From contig JAHZNX010000023.1 in NCBI GenBank assembly GCA_020028375.1, positions 1 through 13,770 of the forward strand: DNA of 13,770 bases, given 5' to 3'. Under the pieces are notes generated by a model that saw only the letters and a program-made list of their open reading frames with translations, was not told the origin of the DNA and made no database searches. The translations under genes and the position numbers were made by a program. Every line of letters begins with the position of its first letter. Position 1 is the stretch's first letter. Source of the stretch: Betaproteobacteria bacterium (GTDB lineage Bacteria > Pseudomonadota > Gammaproteobacteria > Burkholderiales > SG8-41). This document shows positions 6,277-13,424 of this stretch, piece by piece.

Positions 6277-7205
6277 GATTTGAGCGCCAGCAATGCCTGT
6301 TGGAGCGACAGTGGATCGGTGAGCGCGTGGCTCTGGAGGCCGTCCTCGATGCGCCGGGTCAGCCCCGCCAGCACTTTTCCCGGCCCGCATTCCGCAACGA
6401 GCGAGATGCCGTCGGCCGCGAAGCGGCGCACGATCTCGACCCAACGCACGGGGCTGGACGCCTGGCGCGCCAGCGCCTGCCGGATGCGCTGCGGTTCGCG
6501 CTCTACCGCGACGTCCACGTTATTGACTACCGGGATGCACGGTGCGCTCACCGCCACGTCGCTGAGATAGGCGGCGAGTTTTTCGGCCGCCGGCTTGAGC
6601 AAGGAAGAATGGAATGGCGCGCTCACCGGAAGCATCATCGCCCGCTTGGCGCCTTTCGCCTTGGCCAGCGCGACCCCGCGCTCGACTGCGGCCTTGTGGC
6701 CGGCGATGACGACCTGGCTTGGCGCGTTGAAATTAACCGCCTCGACCATCTGTCCCTGTGCCGCCTCCCCGCACGCAGCGCGCACAGCGCCGTCCTCGAG
6801 CCCTAGTATCGCGGCCATGGCGCCCTCCCCCATCGGCACGGCCTCCTGCATCGCCTGCGCCCGGAAGCGCACCAGAGGCAGTGCGTCGCGAAATGCAAGT
6901 GCGCCCGCGGCCACCAGCGCGGTGTACTCACCCAGGCTGTGCCCCGCTACCATCGACGGCTCGGCCCCGCCCGCGTCGCGCCACGCGCGGTAGACCGCGT
7001 AACCCGCGGTCAGCATCAGCGGCTGCGTATTCACGGTGGAGCTCAACGCCTCCGGCGGACCTTCCGCCGCAAGCTTCCACAGGTCCTGCCCGAGCGTGTC
7101 GGAGGCCTCCGTGAATACCGCGCGCACCGCACCTGAGTCGACGAAGGGCTGCATCATGCCCACCGACTGCGAACCCTGACCGGGAAAAACGAACGCGAAT
7201 GTCAT
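6273..7205 (-). CDS. fabD: Malonyl-CoA:ACP transacylase
   Basis: The 310-residue enzyme moves malonyl groups from CoA to acyl carrier protein, supplying the extender unit for FabH and FabF. Visible are the N-terminal FVFPGQGSQ (6-14), nucleophile Ser90 in GHSLGEY, Arg115 and His199 in VSAPFHS, all in the positions expected from E. coli FabD (Ser92, Arg117, His201; 309 residues). The ATG at 7205 gives MTFAFVFPGQ, the standard start; an in-frame GTG 36 bases upstream would add a non-conserved tail overlapping fabH. The gap to fabH is 29 bases with a weak ribosome binding site. The stop overlaps the fabG GTG. Confidence 0.95.
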   Translation of the reverse strand: MTFAFVFPGQGSQSVGMMQPFVDSGAVRAVFTEASDTLGQDLWKLAAEGPPEALSSTVNTQPLMLTAGYAVYRAWRDAGGAEPSMVAGHSLGEYTALVAAGALAFRDALPLVRFRAQAMQEAVPMGEGAMAAILGLEDGAVRAACGEAAQGQMVEAVNFNAPSQVVIAGHKAAVERGVALAKAKGAKRAMMLPVSAPFHSSLLKPAAEKLAAYLSDVAVSAPCIPVVNNVDVAVEREPQRIRQALARQASSPVRWVEIVRRFAADGISLVAECGPGKVLAGLTRRIEDGLQSHALTDPLSLQQALLALKS

Positions 7206-7234
7206 CGCTCGTGGACGCCTGGGGATGTCGCCGG

Positions 7235-8200
7235 CTACCACTTCACCAACGCGGCGCCCCAGGTGAAACCGCCGCCCACGGCTTCCAGCAGCACGTGCTG
7301 ACCCGTGCGGATGCGCCCGTCGCGCACCGCCTCGTCGAGCGCGAGGGGAATGGAGGCGGCAGAGGTGTTCGCGTGACGGTCCACGGTCACCACGACCTTT
7401 TCCATGCTCAGCCCGAGCTTTTTCGCCGAGGCCTGGATGATGCGGATATTGGCCTGGTGCGGGACCAGCCAGTCGATATCGGACTTCTGCATCCCGTTTG
7501 CCGCCAGGGCCTCCTCGACCAGGTCATCCATCGCCTTGACCGCGAACTTGAACACCCCTCCCCCGTCCATCTGCAGGAGCGGCCGGCCGCTCACCTTGCC
7601 GCCGGCCACCGTTCCCGGCACCGTCAGCAGGTTCGCATAGGAGCCGTCGGCATGCAGGTGGCTCGACAGGATGCCCGGGGTACTGTCGCGCCGGAGCACG
7701 ACCGCTCCGGCGCCGTCCCCAAACAGCACGCACGTCGAGCGATCGCTCCAGTCGAGGATGCGCGAATAAGTTTCGGCGCCGACCACCAGCGCGTTACGGT
7801 ACTGTCCGGTGCGCATGAAGCTGTCCGCCGTGGAGAGCCCATAGACGAATCCGCTGCACACCGCCTGCACGTCGAAGGCGGGGCAGTTGCGCACTCCGAG
7901 CTTCGCCTGCAGCAAGCACGCCGTGCTCGGAAACACCATGTCGGGCGTGGTCGTCGCCATCACGATGAGGTCGAGATCGCCGGCGGCAATCCCGGCCGCC
8001 CGCAGGGCGCTGCGGCTCGCCTCCAGTGCGAGGTCGCTGGTCTTCTCGCCGTCGGCGGCGATGTGGCGCTGGCGTATCCCGGTGCGCGTATAGATCCACT
8101 CATCCGTCGTGTCCACAGCGAGCTCGAGGTCGCGGTTGGTGAGCACCTTTTTCGGCAGATAGCTGCCGGTCCCGACGATCCTCGAGTAGGTGCTGTTCAC
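7235..8200 (-). CDS. fabH: 3-oxoacyl-[acyl-carrier-protein] synthase III (KAS III)
   Basis: The 321-residue enzyme starts fatty acid synthesis by condensing acetyl-CoA (or another short acyl-CoA) with malonyl-ACP. The KAS III triad is Cys115 (AVCSGF), His248 (VPHQANIRI) and Asn278 (RHANTSAAS), which separates it from KAS I/II enzymes with their two histidines. The C-terminal GGGFTWGAALVKW is typical. Length fits E. coli FabH (317). The start is GTG overlapping the plsX TGA by 4 bases (GTGA), suggesting coupled translation. Confidence 0.96.
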   Translation of the reverse strand: MNSTYSRIVGTGSYLPKKVLTNRDLELAVDTTDEWIYTRTGIRQRHIAADGEKTSDLALEASRSALRAAGIAAGDLDLIVMATTTPDMVFPSTACLLQAKLGVRNCPAFDVQAVCSGFVYGLSTADSFMRTGQYRNALVVGAETYSRILDWSDRSTCVLFGDGAGAVVLRRDSTPGILSSHLHADGSYANLLTVPGTVAGGKVSGRPLLQMDGGGVFKFAVKAMDDLVEEALAANGMQKSDIDWLVPHQANIRIIQASAKKLGLSMEKVVVTVDRHANTSAASIPLALDEAVRDGRIRTGQHVLLEAVGGGFTWGAALVKW

Positions 8201-9213
8201 GCGGCGCTCTTGTGGATGTCGGCCATGCGTTCGGTGATGTGCGCCAGCACGCCGGTGCGCGCTTCCTCGATTGCCCTGCGGATGGCGAATCCGAAGGCGA
8301 AAGCGTCGGCCGAGCCATGGCTCTTCACCACGACGCCGCGCAGGCCAAGGAGGCTCGCGCCATTGTAGCGGCGGTGGTCCACCCGGCTCTTGAATGCGTT
8401 GATCACGGGCAGCGCCAGCAGCCCCGCGAGCCGGGAATAGAGATTGCGGCCGAATTCCTCACGCAGGTAAACCGCCAGCATCTGGGCAAGGCCCTCGGAG
8501 GTCTTCAGCGCCACGTTGCCGACGAAGCCGTCGCACACCACGATGTCAGTCGTTCCCTTGTAGATGTCGTCGCCCTCGACATAACCGTGAAAGTTGAGGC
8601 CGCTCGCCCGCATCAGCTCCGCCGCGCCCTTGACCTGGTCGTTGCCCTTGGTGTCCTCGGCCCCGATATTGAGCAGTCCCACCGTCGGCCGGGGCTTGCC
8701 CTCGACCGAGCTCACCAGCTCCGAGCACATGATCCCGAACTGCAGCAGGTGCTCGGGGGTGCAGTTCACGTTGGCGCCGAGGTCGAGAACGTAAGTATGG
8801 CCCTTCAGTGAAGGCAGGATGGTGGCGATCGCGGGGCGGTCGATGCCGGGCAGCGTCCCCAGCACGAAGCGCGAGATCGCCATCAGCGCCCCCGTATTGC
8901 CGGCGCTGACGCAGGCCGCGGCTTCGCCCTCCTCCACGAGGTTGACAGCGATCCGCATCGAGGAATCCTTCTTGGCGCGCATCGCAGACGCGGGCGCCTC
9001 ATTCATCTCGACGATCTGTGTCGCATGCCGGACGCTGATTCGCGCGTCGGGCGCGGCGCCGTGGCGCCTGAGCTCGGGCTCGATCGCGTCCTGCCGTCCC
9101 ACCAGAATGACGGACACATGCGGATCGCCGCGCAGCACGCTCAGGGCGGCGGGCACCGTCACATGCGCGCCGTGATCGCCACCCATGCAATCGATGGCGA
9201 CCTTCACCTCCAT
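8197..9213 (-). CDS. plsX: Phosphate acyltransferase PlsX
   Basis: The 338-residue peripheral membrane enzyme converts acyl-ACP and phosphate to acyl-phosphate, the donor used by PlsY for the first acylation of glycerol-3-phosphate. It links fatty acid synthesis to phospholipid synthesis. Family features are the N-terminal AIDCMGGDHG (6-15), SAGNTGALM, the LDLGANVNCTPEHL segment and the VVCDGFVGNVALKTSEG segment near residue 230. The ATG at 9213 follows a purine-rich ribosome binding site (GGGAAGGGAAG). It lies 68 bases downstream of rpmF and overlaps fabH by 4 bases, the order seen in E. coli. Confidence 0.96.
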   Translation of the reverse strand: MEVKVAIDCMGGDHGAHVTVPAALSVLRGDPHVSVILVGRQDAIEPELRRHGAAPDARISVRHATQIVEMNEAPASAMRAKKDSSMRIAVNLVEEGEAAACVSAGNTGALMAISRFVLGTLPGIDRPAIATILPSLKGHTYVLDLGANVNCTPEHLLQFGIMCSELVSSVEGKPRPTVGLLNIGAEDTKGNDQVKGAAELMRASGLNFHGYVEGDDIYKGTTDIVVCDGFVGNVALKTSEGLAQMLAVYLREEFGRNLYSRLAGLLALPVINAFKSRVDHRRYNGASLLGLRGVVVKSHGSADAFAFGFAIRRAIEEARTGVLAHITERMADIHKSAA

Positions 9214-9281
9214 CCACTTCCCTTCCCTTTGGGGCGCGTCATGGCGGCCGCGCGGCGCGCCGGCGGTACTGGTTCCAGAAC

Positions 9282-9461
9282 CTATTCGCCTTTGGTCTTG
9301 ACGACCTTCTTGCCGCGGTAGTAGCCGTTCGGGCTGATGTGGTGGCGCAGGTGCACTTCGCCGGTCATCGGCTCGAGCGCCAGCGGTTGATGGGAAAGCG
9401 CGTCGTGCGAGCGGTGCATGCCGCGCTTCGAGGGGGACTTCCTGTTCTGCTGAACTGCCAT
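9282..9461 (-). CDS. rpmF: 50S ribosomal protein bL32
   Basis: This 59-residue basic protein is the large-subunit protein bL32. It begins MAVQQNRKSPSKRGMHRSHD and ends RGKKVVKTKGE, close to what is known from betaproteobacteria. It lacks the CxxC pairs of zinc-binding bL32, so it is the zinc-independent form. An AAGGAG ribosome binding site lies 8 bases before the ATG. It sits 19 bases after yceD and 68 bases before plsX, the conserved yceD-rpmF-plsX arrangement that ties ribosome production to lipid synthesis. Confidence 0.97.
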   Translation of the reverse strand: MAVQQNRKSPSKRGMHRSHDALSHQPLALEPMTGEVHLRHHISPNGYYRGKKVVKTKGE

Positions 9462-9480
9462 TGCTGTGACTCCTTGAATA

Positions 9481-9993
9481 TCAGTGATGGTTCCGCTTCA
9501 GCGCGGCGAGCCCGGCGAACGCCGCGGCGGAGGCGCTGTCCGCCGCCGCGGTTCGCAGAGGCCTGCATGTCCCTTCCTCATGCCTGGGTGCATAGGACAG
9601 GCTCAGCAGAATCTCCTCCTCGATGAGCGCCGCGAGGTCGAGCTCGCGGCTCGCTTCGATCCATTCGCCGTCTTCGTCATCCAGCTCGCCCGTCGACGCT
9701 CCGGTCCCCGTGACCAGCAACAGCGTGTTCAGGACCCGCAGCGGGTGATCGAGCGCTTCCAGGCAACGCTGGCACTGCAGGCGCAGCGTCCCGTGGATGG
9801 TCACCGTCAGGACCGGGCGGCGGCGCGCATCCTCGCCGCCCCTCACCTCGAACTCGACAGTGCCCAGCGCGTCCGCGAGGCTGCCCTTCAACCGGGCCAG
9901 ACCCACAAGCGGCAAGCTGCCGCGCAGCGTCTGTCCGGTCCGGGCAAACTCCAGACTATCGATGACAGTCTGTGCGGACCCCTGGCCGGGCAT
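9481..9993 (-). CDS. yceD: YceD family protein (DUF177), linked to 23S rRNA accumulation
   Basis: The 170-residue protein belongs to the YceD/DUF177 family, conserved upstream of rpmF in bacteria and plants and reported to be needed for normal 23S rRNA accumulation; its molecular role is not settled. It has the family's CxxC pair at Cys74 and Cys77 (LQCQRCLEAL), the IDSLEFAR N-terminal segment, an acidic middle (residues 102-125) and the EEEILLSLSYAPRH stretch. Length fits E. coli YceD (173). The ATG is the only start in this frame near the conserved N-terminus. It lies about 2 bases from the predicted transcription start, so the message may be leaderless. First gene of the fab operon. Confidence 0.92.
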   Translation of the reverse strand: MPGQGSAQTVIDSLEFARTGQTLRGSLPLVGLARLKGSLADALGTVEFEVRGGEDARRRPVLTVTIHGTLRLQCQRCLEALDHPLRVLNTLLLVTGTGASTGELDDEDGEWIEASRELDLAALIEEEILLSLSYAPRHEEGTCRPLRTAAADSASAAAFAGLAALKRNHH

Positions 9994-10001
9994 AGGCGCG
10001 C

Positions 10002-10030
10002 ATGATATTATTTTCGCGTTCTCCTGTCAA
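10002..10030 (-). promoter_or_regulatory. Predicted sigma-70 promoter of the yceD-rpmF-plsX-fab operon
   Basis: On the minus strand TTGACA (10030-10025) is followed after exactly 17 bases by TATCAT (10007-10002), 6 of 6 and 5 of 6 matches to consensus. The spacer includes an A-rich run, and a T-rich tract lies upstream of the -35. The start predicted about 7 bases past the -10 is near 9995, leaving only 1-3 bases before the yceD ATG. It lies in the divergent region between yceD and maf. Confidence 0.75.
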
Positions 10031-10084
10031 AAAAATTCGAAGAAAAAATCTGATCTGGCAGGGACTTAGGATCGCCACCCCGCC

Positions 10085-10669
10085 TTGCACGCACCCCTCA
10101 TCGTGCTCGCTTCATCCTCTCCGTACCGCCGCAGCCTGCTGGCACGGCTGGGGCTTCCGTTCGAGGTTCGGACACCCGTTTTGGACGAGGCCGCCCTGCC
10201 GGGAGAGGCGGCGCGTGACACGGCCCTGCGCCTGGCACAGGCGAAGGCGCGTGCGGTGGCGGCAGATTGTCCGGGAGCGCTCATCATCGGGTCTGACCAG
10301 GTGGCGGTGCTCGACGGCATGGCGCTCGGCAAGCCGGGCACCCACGCCAACGCGGTTGCGCAGCTCAAAGCCATGCGCGGCAAGAGCGTGCTCTTCCATA
10401 CGGCGGTCGCCCTGTTCAACGCGGCGACCAGGGTGCTGCAATCGGCGGAAGTGCCGACGACCGTCCGGTTCCGGCGCTACACCGACTCCGAGATCGAGCG
10501 TTACCTCACCGCTGAACGGCCTTACGACTGCGCCGGCAGCGCCAAAATCGAGGGCATCGGCATCGCGCTCGTCGCAACCGTGGAGAGCACCGATCCCAGC
10601 GCTCTGATCGGGTTACCGCTGATCGAGCTTGCTGCGATGCTCAGAAACGAAGGGGTCGTCATTGTCTGA
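10085..10669 (+). CDS. yceF: Maf-family nucleotide pyrophosphatase, YceF type (7-methyl-GTP pyrophosphatase)
   Basis: The 194-residue protein is a Maf house-cleaning enzyme that hydrolyses non-canonical nucleoside triphosphates. The SSSPYRR motif (10-16), IIGSDQV (67-73) and CAGSAKIEGIGI (149-160) match the YceF subgroup, which acts on m7GTP, rather than the dTTP/UTP-type YhdE. Length equals that of E. coli YceF (194), which also neighbours yceD and rpmF. The start is TTG: a stop lies 18 bases upstream in frame, and a later GTG (10103) would trim the conserved N-terminal strand. The ribosome binding site is weak (AGGA about 13 bases away). Divergent from yceD; no confident promoter found. Confidence 0.9.
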   Translation: MHAPLIVLASSSPYRRSLLARLGLPFEVRTPVLDEAALPGEAARDTALRLAQAKARAVAADCPGALIIGSDQVAVLDGMALGKPGTHANAVAQLKAMRGKSVLFHTAVALFNAATRVLQSAEVPTTVRFRRYTDSEIERYLTAERPYDCAGSAKIEGIGIALVATVESTDPSALIGLPLIELAAMLRNEGVVIV

Positions 10670-11375
10670 CGGGGCCCGGGGTACGCTCTACCTGATCCCG
10701 GTCGCCCTGGGCGGAGACGACGCGCTCTCACTGGTCGCGCCCGACACGATCGACACGGCACGCAACCTTCGCACCTTCGTCGCGGAAAACCCAAAGTCCG
10801 CACGTGCGTTCCTCAAGGCCATCGCTCATCCCGGGCCCCTGCAGGATCTGAAAATCCACACACTCGACGAGCACACGCGCGATGTCGCGTCGTTGCTCAA
10901 GCTGCTCCTGGCGGGCGAGGATTGTGGCCTGATGTCCGAGGCCGGCTGCCCGGCGGTGGCCGATCCAGGGTCCGCGCTGGTACGCCGCGCGCACGAGGCC
11001 GGCGTCCGTGTCGTGCCCCTGATCGGCCCGTCCTCGGTACTGCTCGCGCTCATGGCGTCCGGAATGAATGGCCAGCGCTTCGCATTCCACGGCTACCTGC
11101 CGGTCGAGCGGACGGAGCGCGCGCGCAAGCTCAAGGAGCTCGAGGCGCGGGCACGGGACGAGACCCAGATCTTCATCGAGACGCCCTACCGCAACGAAGC
11201 GCTGCTGTCCGCGCTGCTCCAGCACTGCCGCGGCGACACGCTTCTGTGCATCGCCGCCGATCTCACGCTGCCGGGTGGATTCGTGGCCGCTCGTACCATT
11301 GCCGAGTGGAAAAAAAAGCCGCCGATCATCGATCGGCGGCCGGCCGTGTTCCTGCTTTCGCGCGCGCCTACCTGA
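10662..11375 (+). CDS. SAM-dependent methyltransferase of the RsmI / tetrapyrrole-methylase family
   Basis: The 237-residue protein has the tetrapyrrole-methylase fold of RsmI, which 2'-O-methylates C1402 of 16S rRNA. Family motifs are SEAGCPAVADPG (92-103), LIGPSSVLLALMASG (120-134), FAFHGYLP (140-147) and FIETPYRN (171-178). It is shorter than RsmI (286 in E. coli) and has Cys-Pro where RsmI usually has Thr-Pro, so it is probably the RsmI-like paralogue common in beta- and gammaproteobacteria; its substrate cannot be assigned. The start is TTG at 10662, overlapping the maf stop by 8 bases, with AAGGGG 6 bases upstream. Its 3' end overlaps sppA by 8 bases, and codons 217-226 also form the sppA terminator. 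Confidence 0.85.
   Translation: MSDGARGTLYLIPVALGGDDALSLVAPDTIDTARNLRTFVAENPKSARAFLKAIAHPGPLQDLKIHTLDEHTRDVASLLKLLLAGEDCGLMSEAGCPAVADPGSALVRRAHEAGVRVVPLIGPSSVLLALMASGMNGQRFAFHGYLPVERTERARKLKELEARARDETQIFIETPYRNEALLSALLQHCRGDTLLCIAADLTLPGGFVAARTIAEWKKKPPIIDRRPAVFLLSRAPT
11310..11340 (-). terminator. Intrinsic terminator of sppA inside the opposing coding sequence
   Basis: Read on the minus strand, GCCGCCGATC and GATCGGCGGC (11340-11331 and 11327-11318) form a perfect 10-base GC-rich stem with a 3-base loop, followed at once by eight T (11317-11310). This is a textbook Rho-independent terminator 28 bases beyond the sppA stop. It lies wholly within the convergent methyltransferase gene, where it encodes Lys-Lys-Lys-Pro-Pro-Ile-Ile-Asp-Arg-Arg. 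On the plus strand no T tract follows, so it should act in one direction only. Confidence 0.9.
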
Positions 11376-12327
11376 TCGAAATCCCCTGGGTGAGGCCCAG
11401 TCGCGCCAGGCCCTCGGCCATACCGGCACCGAACTTCTTCGCCAGGCGCTCGGCGACGTTCTCGCGCGGCGTGAAATCGACGATGTCTTCGGCCTTGATC
11501 ACCTCGCGCGCGACATAATCGATGCTGCCGAGGTCGTCCGCCAGGCCCATCTCGATGGTCTTCTCGCCCACCCACAGCAGTCCGGAAAACATCTCGGGAG
11601 TCTCTTTCAACCGGTCGCCGCGGCCGGCGCGCACGACCCCGATGAACTGCTGGTGGATCTGCCCGAGCATCTGCTGGGCGTGCTGCATCTGCGATTCGAC
11701 CAGCGGCGAGAACGGATCGAGGAAGCCCTTGTTGTCCCCCGCGGCCAGCAGGCGGCGCTCGATGCCCAGCTTCTCCATCGTCCCGGTGAAACCGAAGCCG
11801 TCCATCAAAACGCCGATCGACCCGATGATGCTCGCCTTGTCGATGTAGATGCGATCGGCCGCGGCGGCGACGTAGTAGCCGCCCGACGCGCAGATGTCCT
11901 CGACGACTGCGTAGAGCGGAATGTCGGGGTACTTGGTGCGCAGCCGCTTCATCTCATCCGAGATGTATCCGGCCTGCACCGGGCTGCCCCCCGGGCTGTT
12001 GATGCGCAGGATCACGCCCCGCGTGCGCTTGTCCTTGAACGCGTCCTGCAGCCCCGCGATCACGTTCTCCGCGCTGGCCGGCGAACTTGCCGAGATGATT
12101 CCGTTCAAGTCGACCAGCGCCGTGTGCTTGCCGGGACTGATGTCCCTCTTGCCGTACCAGCCCAAGCCGATGAACAGCAGCGCGAAGAGGTAGATGAATA
12201 GCAGCGACTTGAAGAATATGCCCCACTTCCGAGCCCGGCGCTGCTCCGTGATCGCCGCCAGGGCAACCTTCTCGATCGTCTGGCGTTCCCAGCTCTCCGC
12301 GGGTCCGACGGGTTCCTGCTCTGTCAT
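11368..12327 (-). CDS. sppA: Signal peptide peptidase SppA, 36K type (peptidase family S49)
   Basis: The 319-residue inner-membrane serine protease is expected to degrade leftover signal peptides. It has a cytoplasmic N-terminus (1-36), one membrane helix (about 38-57, FFKSLLFIYLFALLFIGLGW) and a periplasmic S49 domain. The Ser/Lys dyad is visible as Ser148 in CASGGYYVAAAAD and Lys200 in AGDNKGFLDPFSP; the RINSPGGS segment (108-115) is also conserved. It is the short single-domain form, unlike the 618-residue E. coli enzyme. The ATG at 12327 has AAGGAAGG 8 bases upstream; the GTG 9 bases earlier lies against that site and is less likely. It follows rluC by 54 bases and overlaps the convergent methyltransferase by 8. 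Confidence 0.94.
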   Translation of the reverse strand: MTEQEPVGPAESWERQTIEKVALAAITEQRRARKWGIFFKSLLFIYLFALLFIGLGWYGKRDISPGKHTALVDLNGIISASSPASAENVIAGLQDAFKDKRTRGVILRINSPGGSPVQAGYISDEMKRLRTKYPDIPLYAVVEDICASGGYYVAAAADRIYIDKASIIGSIGVLMDGFGFTGTMEKLGIERRLLAAGDNKGFLDPFSPLVESQMQHAQQMLGQIHQQFIGVVRAGRGDRLKETPEMFSGLLWVGEKTIEMGLADDLGSIDYVAREVIKAEDIVDFTPRENVAERLAKKFGAGMAEGLARLGLTQGISIR

Positions 12328-12381
12328 GATGCCCACCTTCCTTCAGTGCCGCCGCCTCGCGGCCAAGCCTTTCGGCTACCG

Positions 12382-13413
12382 TTATTGTATCCCGTCCGCT
12401 TCGGGCCGACCGCGCCTGCCGCCCGGAAGCCGGACGCCCTCCGGCGGGATGTTCTCGGCCACGTCTCCGGCTCCGGCATCAAGCGTGGAAAGAAACGACC
12501 GCAACGCGGACGGCAGAGGCGCTTCCAGCGCCAGCTTGGCGCCGGTCCGCGGATGTGCGATTACTATCCTGCGGGCGTGCAGGAACATGTGCTTCAACCC
12601 CTGCTGCGCGAGCTGCTTGTTGAGTGCAAAGTCACCGTACTTGTCGTCGCCGGCGACGGGGTATCCCAGATGCGCGAGATGTACCCGGATCTGGTGGGTG
12701 CGTCCGGTCTTGAGTTCCGCTTCGAGGAGGCAGTAGTCCTTCCAGGCACGCTGCAGCCGGAACACGGTGTGCGCCGGCGCGCCGCCTTGCGCAACGGAAA
12801 CGCGGCGTTCGCCCGATGCCAGCACGTGCTTGTGCAACGGCAGCTTCACGCTGCGGCTCGGCTCGCGCCACCTCCCCTTCACCAGCACGTCGTAGAGCTT
12901 CTGCACTGCCCCTTCCCGCAACTGGCGATGCAACGCGAGCAGCGCCGAGCGTCGCTTGGCGAGCAACAGCACGCCCGAGGTTTCGCGGTCGAGCCGGTGC
13001 ACCAGCTCGAGGAAGCGCTCCTGCGGGCGTTCCAGCCGCAGCCACTCGATCACGCCACGGCTGATCCCGCTGCCGCCGTGCACCGCTACGCCGGCCGGCT
13101 TGTTGATGGCCAGCAGGACGTCGTCCTCGTGGAGGATTTCGATCCTGAAGGGAGGCGGCAATGCAGGTCGCGGTCCGGCGGCCGGCCGCGCCGTGCGCAG
13201 GGGTGGCAGGCGCAGGCGGTCTCCGCCCTGCACGCGGTAATCGGGCCCGACCCGGCGGCTGTTGACGCGCACCTCACCGCTGCGCAGGATGCGATAGAGG
13301 TGGCTCTTGGGGACGCCTTTCAGCAGCCGGGTCAGATAGTTGTCCACGCGCTGGCCCGCCGCTTCGGCCTCCACCTCATGCCAGGATGCCGAATCTTTAC
13401 TTAACCCTTTCAT
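12382..13413 (-). CDS. rluC: 23S rRNA pseudouridine synthase RluC (RluA family)
   Basis: The 343-residue enzyme is an RluA-family pseudouridine synthase; RluC modifies positions 955, 2504 and 2580 of E. coli 23S rRNA. It has an N-terminal S4 RNA-binding domain (about 18-70, QRVDNYLTRLLKGVPKSHLY onward) and a catalytic domain with HRLDRETSGVLL (139-150), nucleophile Asp142, then the KTGRTHQIRVHLAHLG segment. About 35 residues at the C-terminus (from 308) are Gly/Arg/Pro-rich and look non-conserved. The ATG at 13413 gives the standard N-terminus; an upstream in-frame start would add 40 implausible residues across a promoter. No ribosome binding site is visible, so it may be leaderless. RluD is the alternative, but the S4 sequence and the neighbours favour RluC. 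Confidence 0.9.
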   Translation of the reverse strand: MKGLSKDSASWHEVEAEAAGQRVDNYLTRLLKGVPKSHLYRILRSGEVRVNSRRVGPDYRVQGGDRLRLPPLRTARPAAGPRPALPPPFRIEILHEDDVLLAINKPAGVAVHGGSGISRGVIEWLRLERPQERFLELVHRLDRETSGVLLLAKRRSALLALHRQLREGAVQKLYDVLVKGRWREPSRSVKLPLHKHVLASGERRVSVAQGGAPAHTVFRLQRAWKDYCLLEAELKTGRTHQIRVHLAHLGYPVAGDDKYGDFALNKQLAQQGLKHMFLHARRIVIAHPRTGAKLALEAPLPSALRSFLSTLDAGAGDVAENIPPEGVRLPGGRRGRPEADGIQ

Positions 13414-13424
13414 TTGTCTATAAT
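13396..13424 (+). promoter_or_regulatory. Predicted sigma-70 promoter reading rightward (possibly for rne)
   Basis: TTTACT (13396-13401), a 17-base spacer and a perfect TATAAT (13419-13424) predict a start near 13431. The -35 lies inside the rluC coding sequence and the -10 immediately upstream of its start. In E. coli rne lies divergent to rluC with a long untranslated leader, so rne is a plausible target; this is inference since no rne coding sequence is reached. The near-palindromic -10 region (TATAATATT) also gives TATTAT on the minus strand, 6 bases from the rluC ATG. Confidence 0.65.

Noticed and set aside
6277..6444. N-terminal extension of fabG upstream of 6276
   Set aside because: The extension reads through fabD in a different frame and precedes the conserved VILDGKIALVTG start. 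The GTG overlapping the fabD stop is the better choice.
7199..8368. 389-codon plus-strand open frame opposite fabH
   Set aside because: Antisense to fabH and the plsX end, with His/Arg-rich low-complexity composition and no recognisable domain or ribosome binding site.
12346..13404. 352-codon plus-strand open frame opposite rluC
   Set aside because: Mirrors rluC in another frame; composition is typical of GC-rich shadows and there are no motifs.
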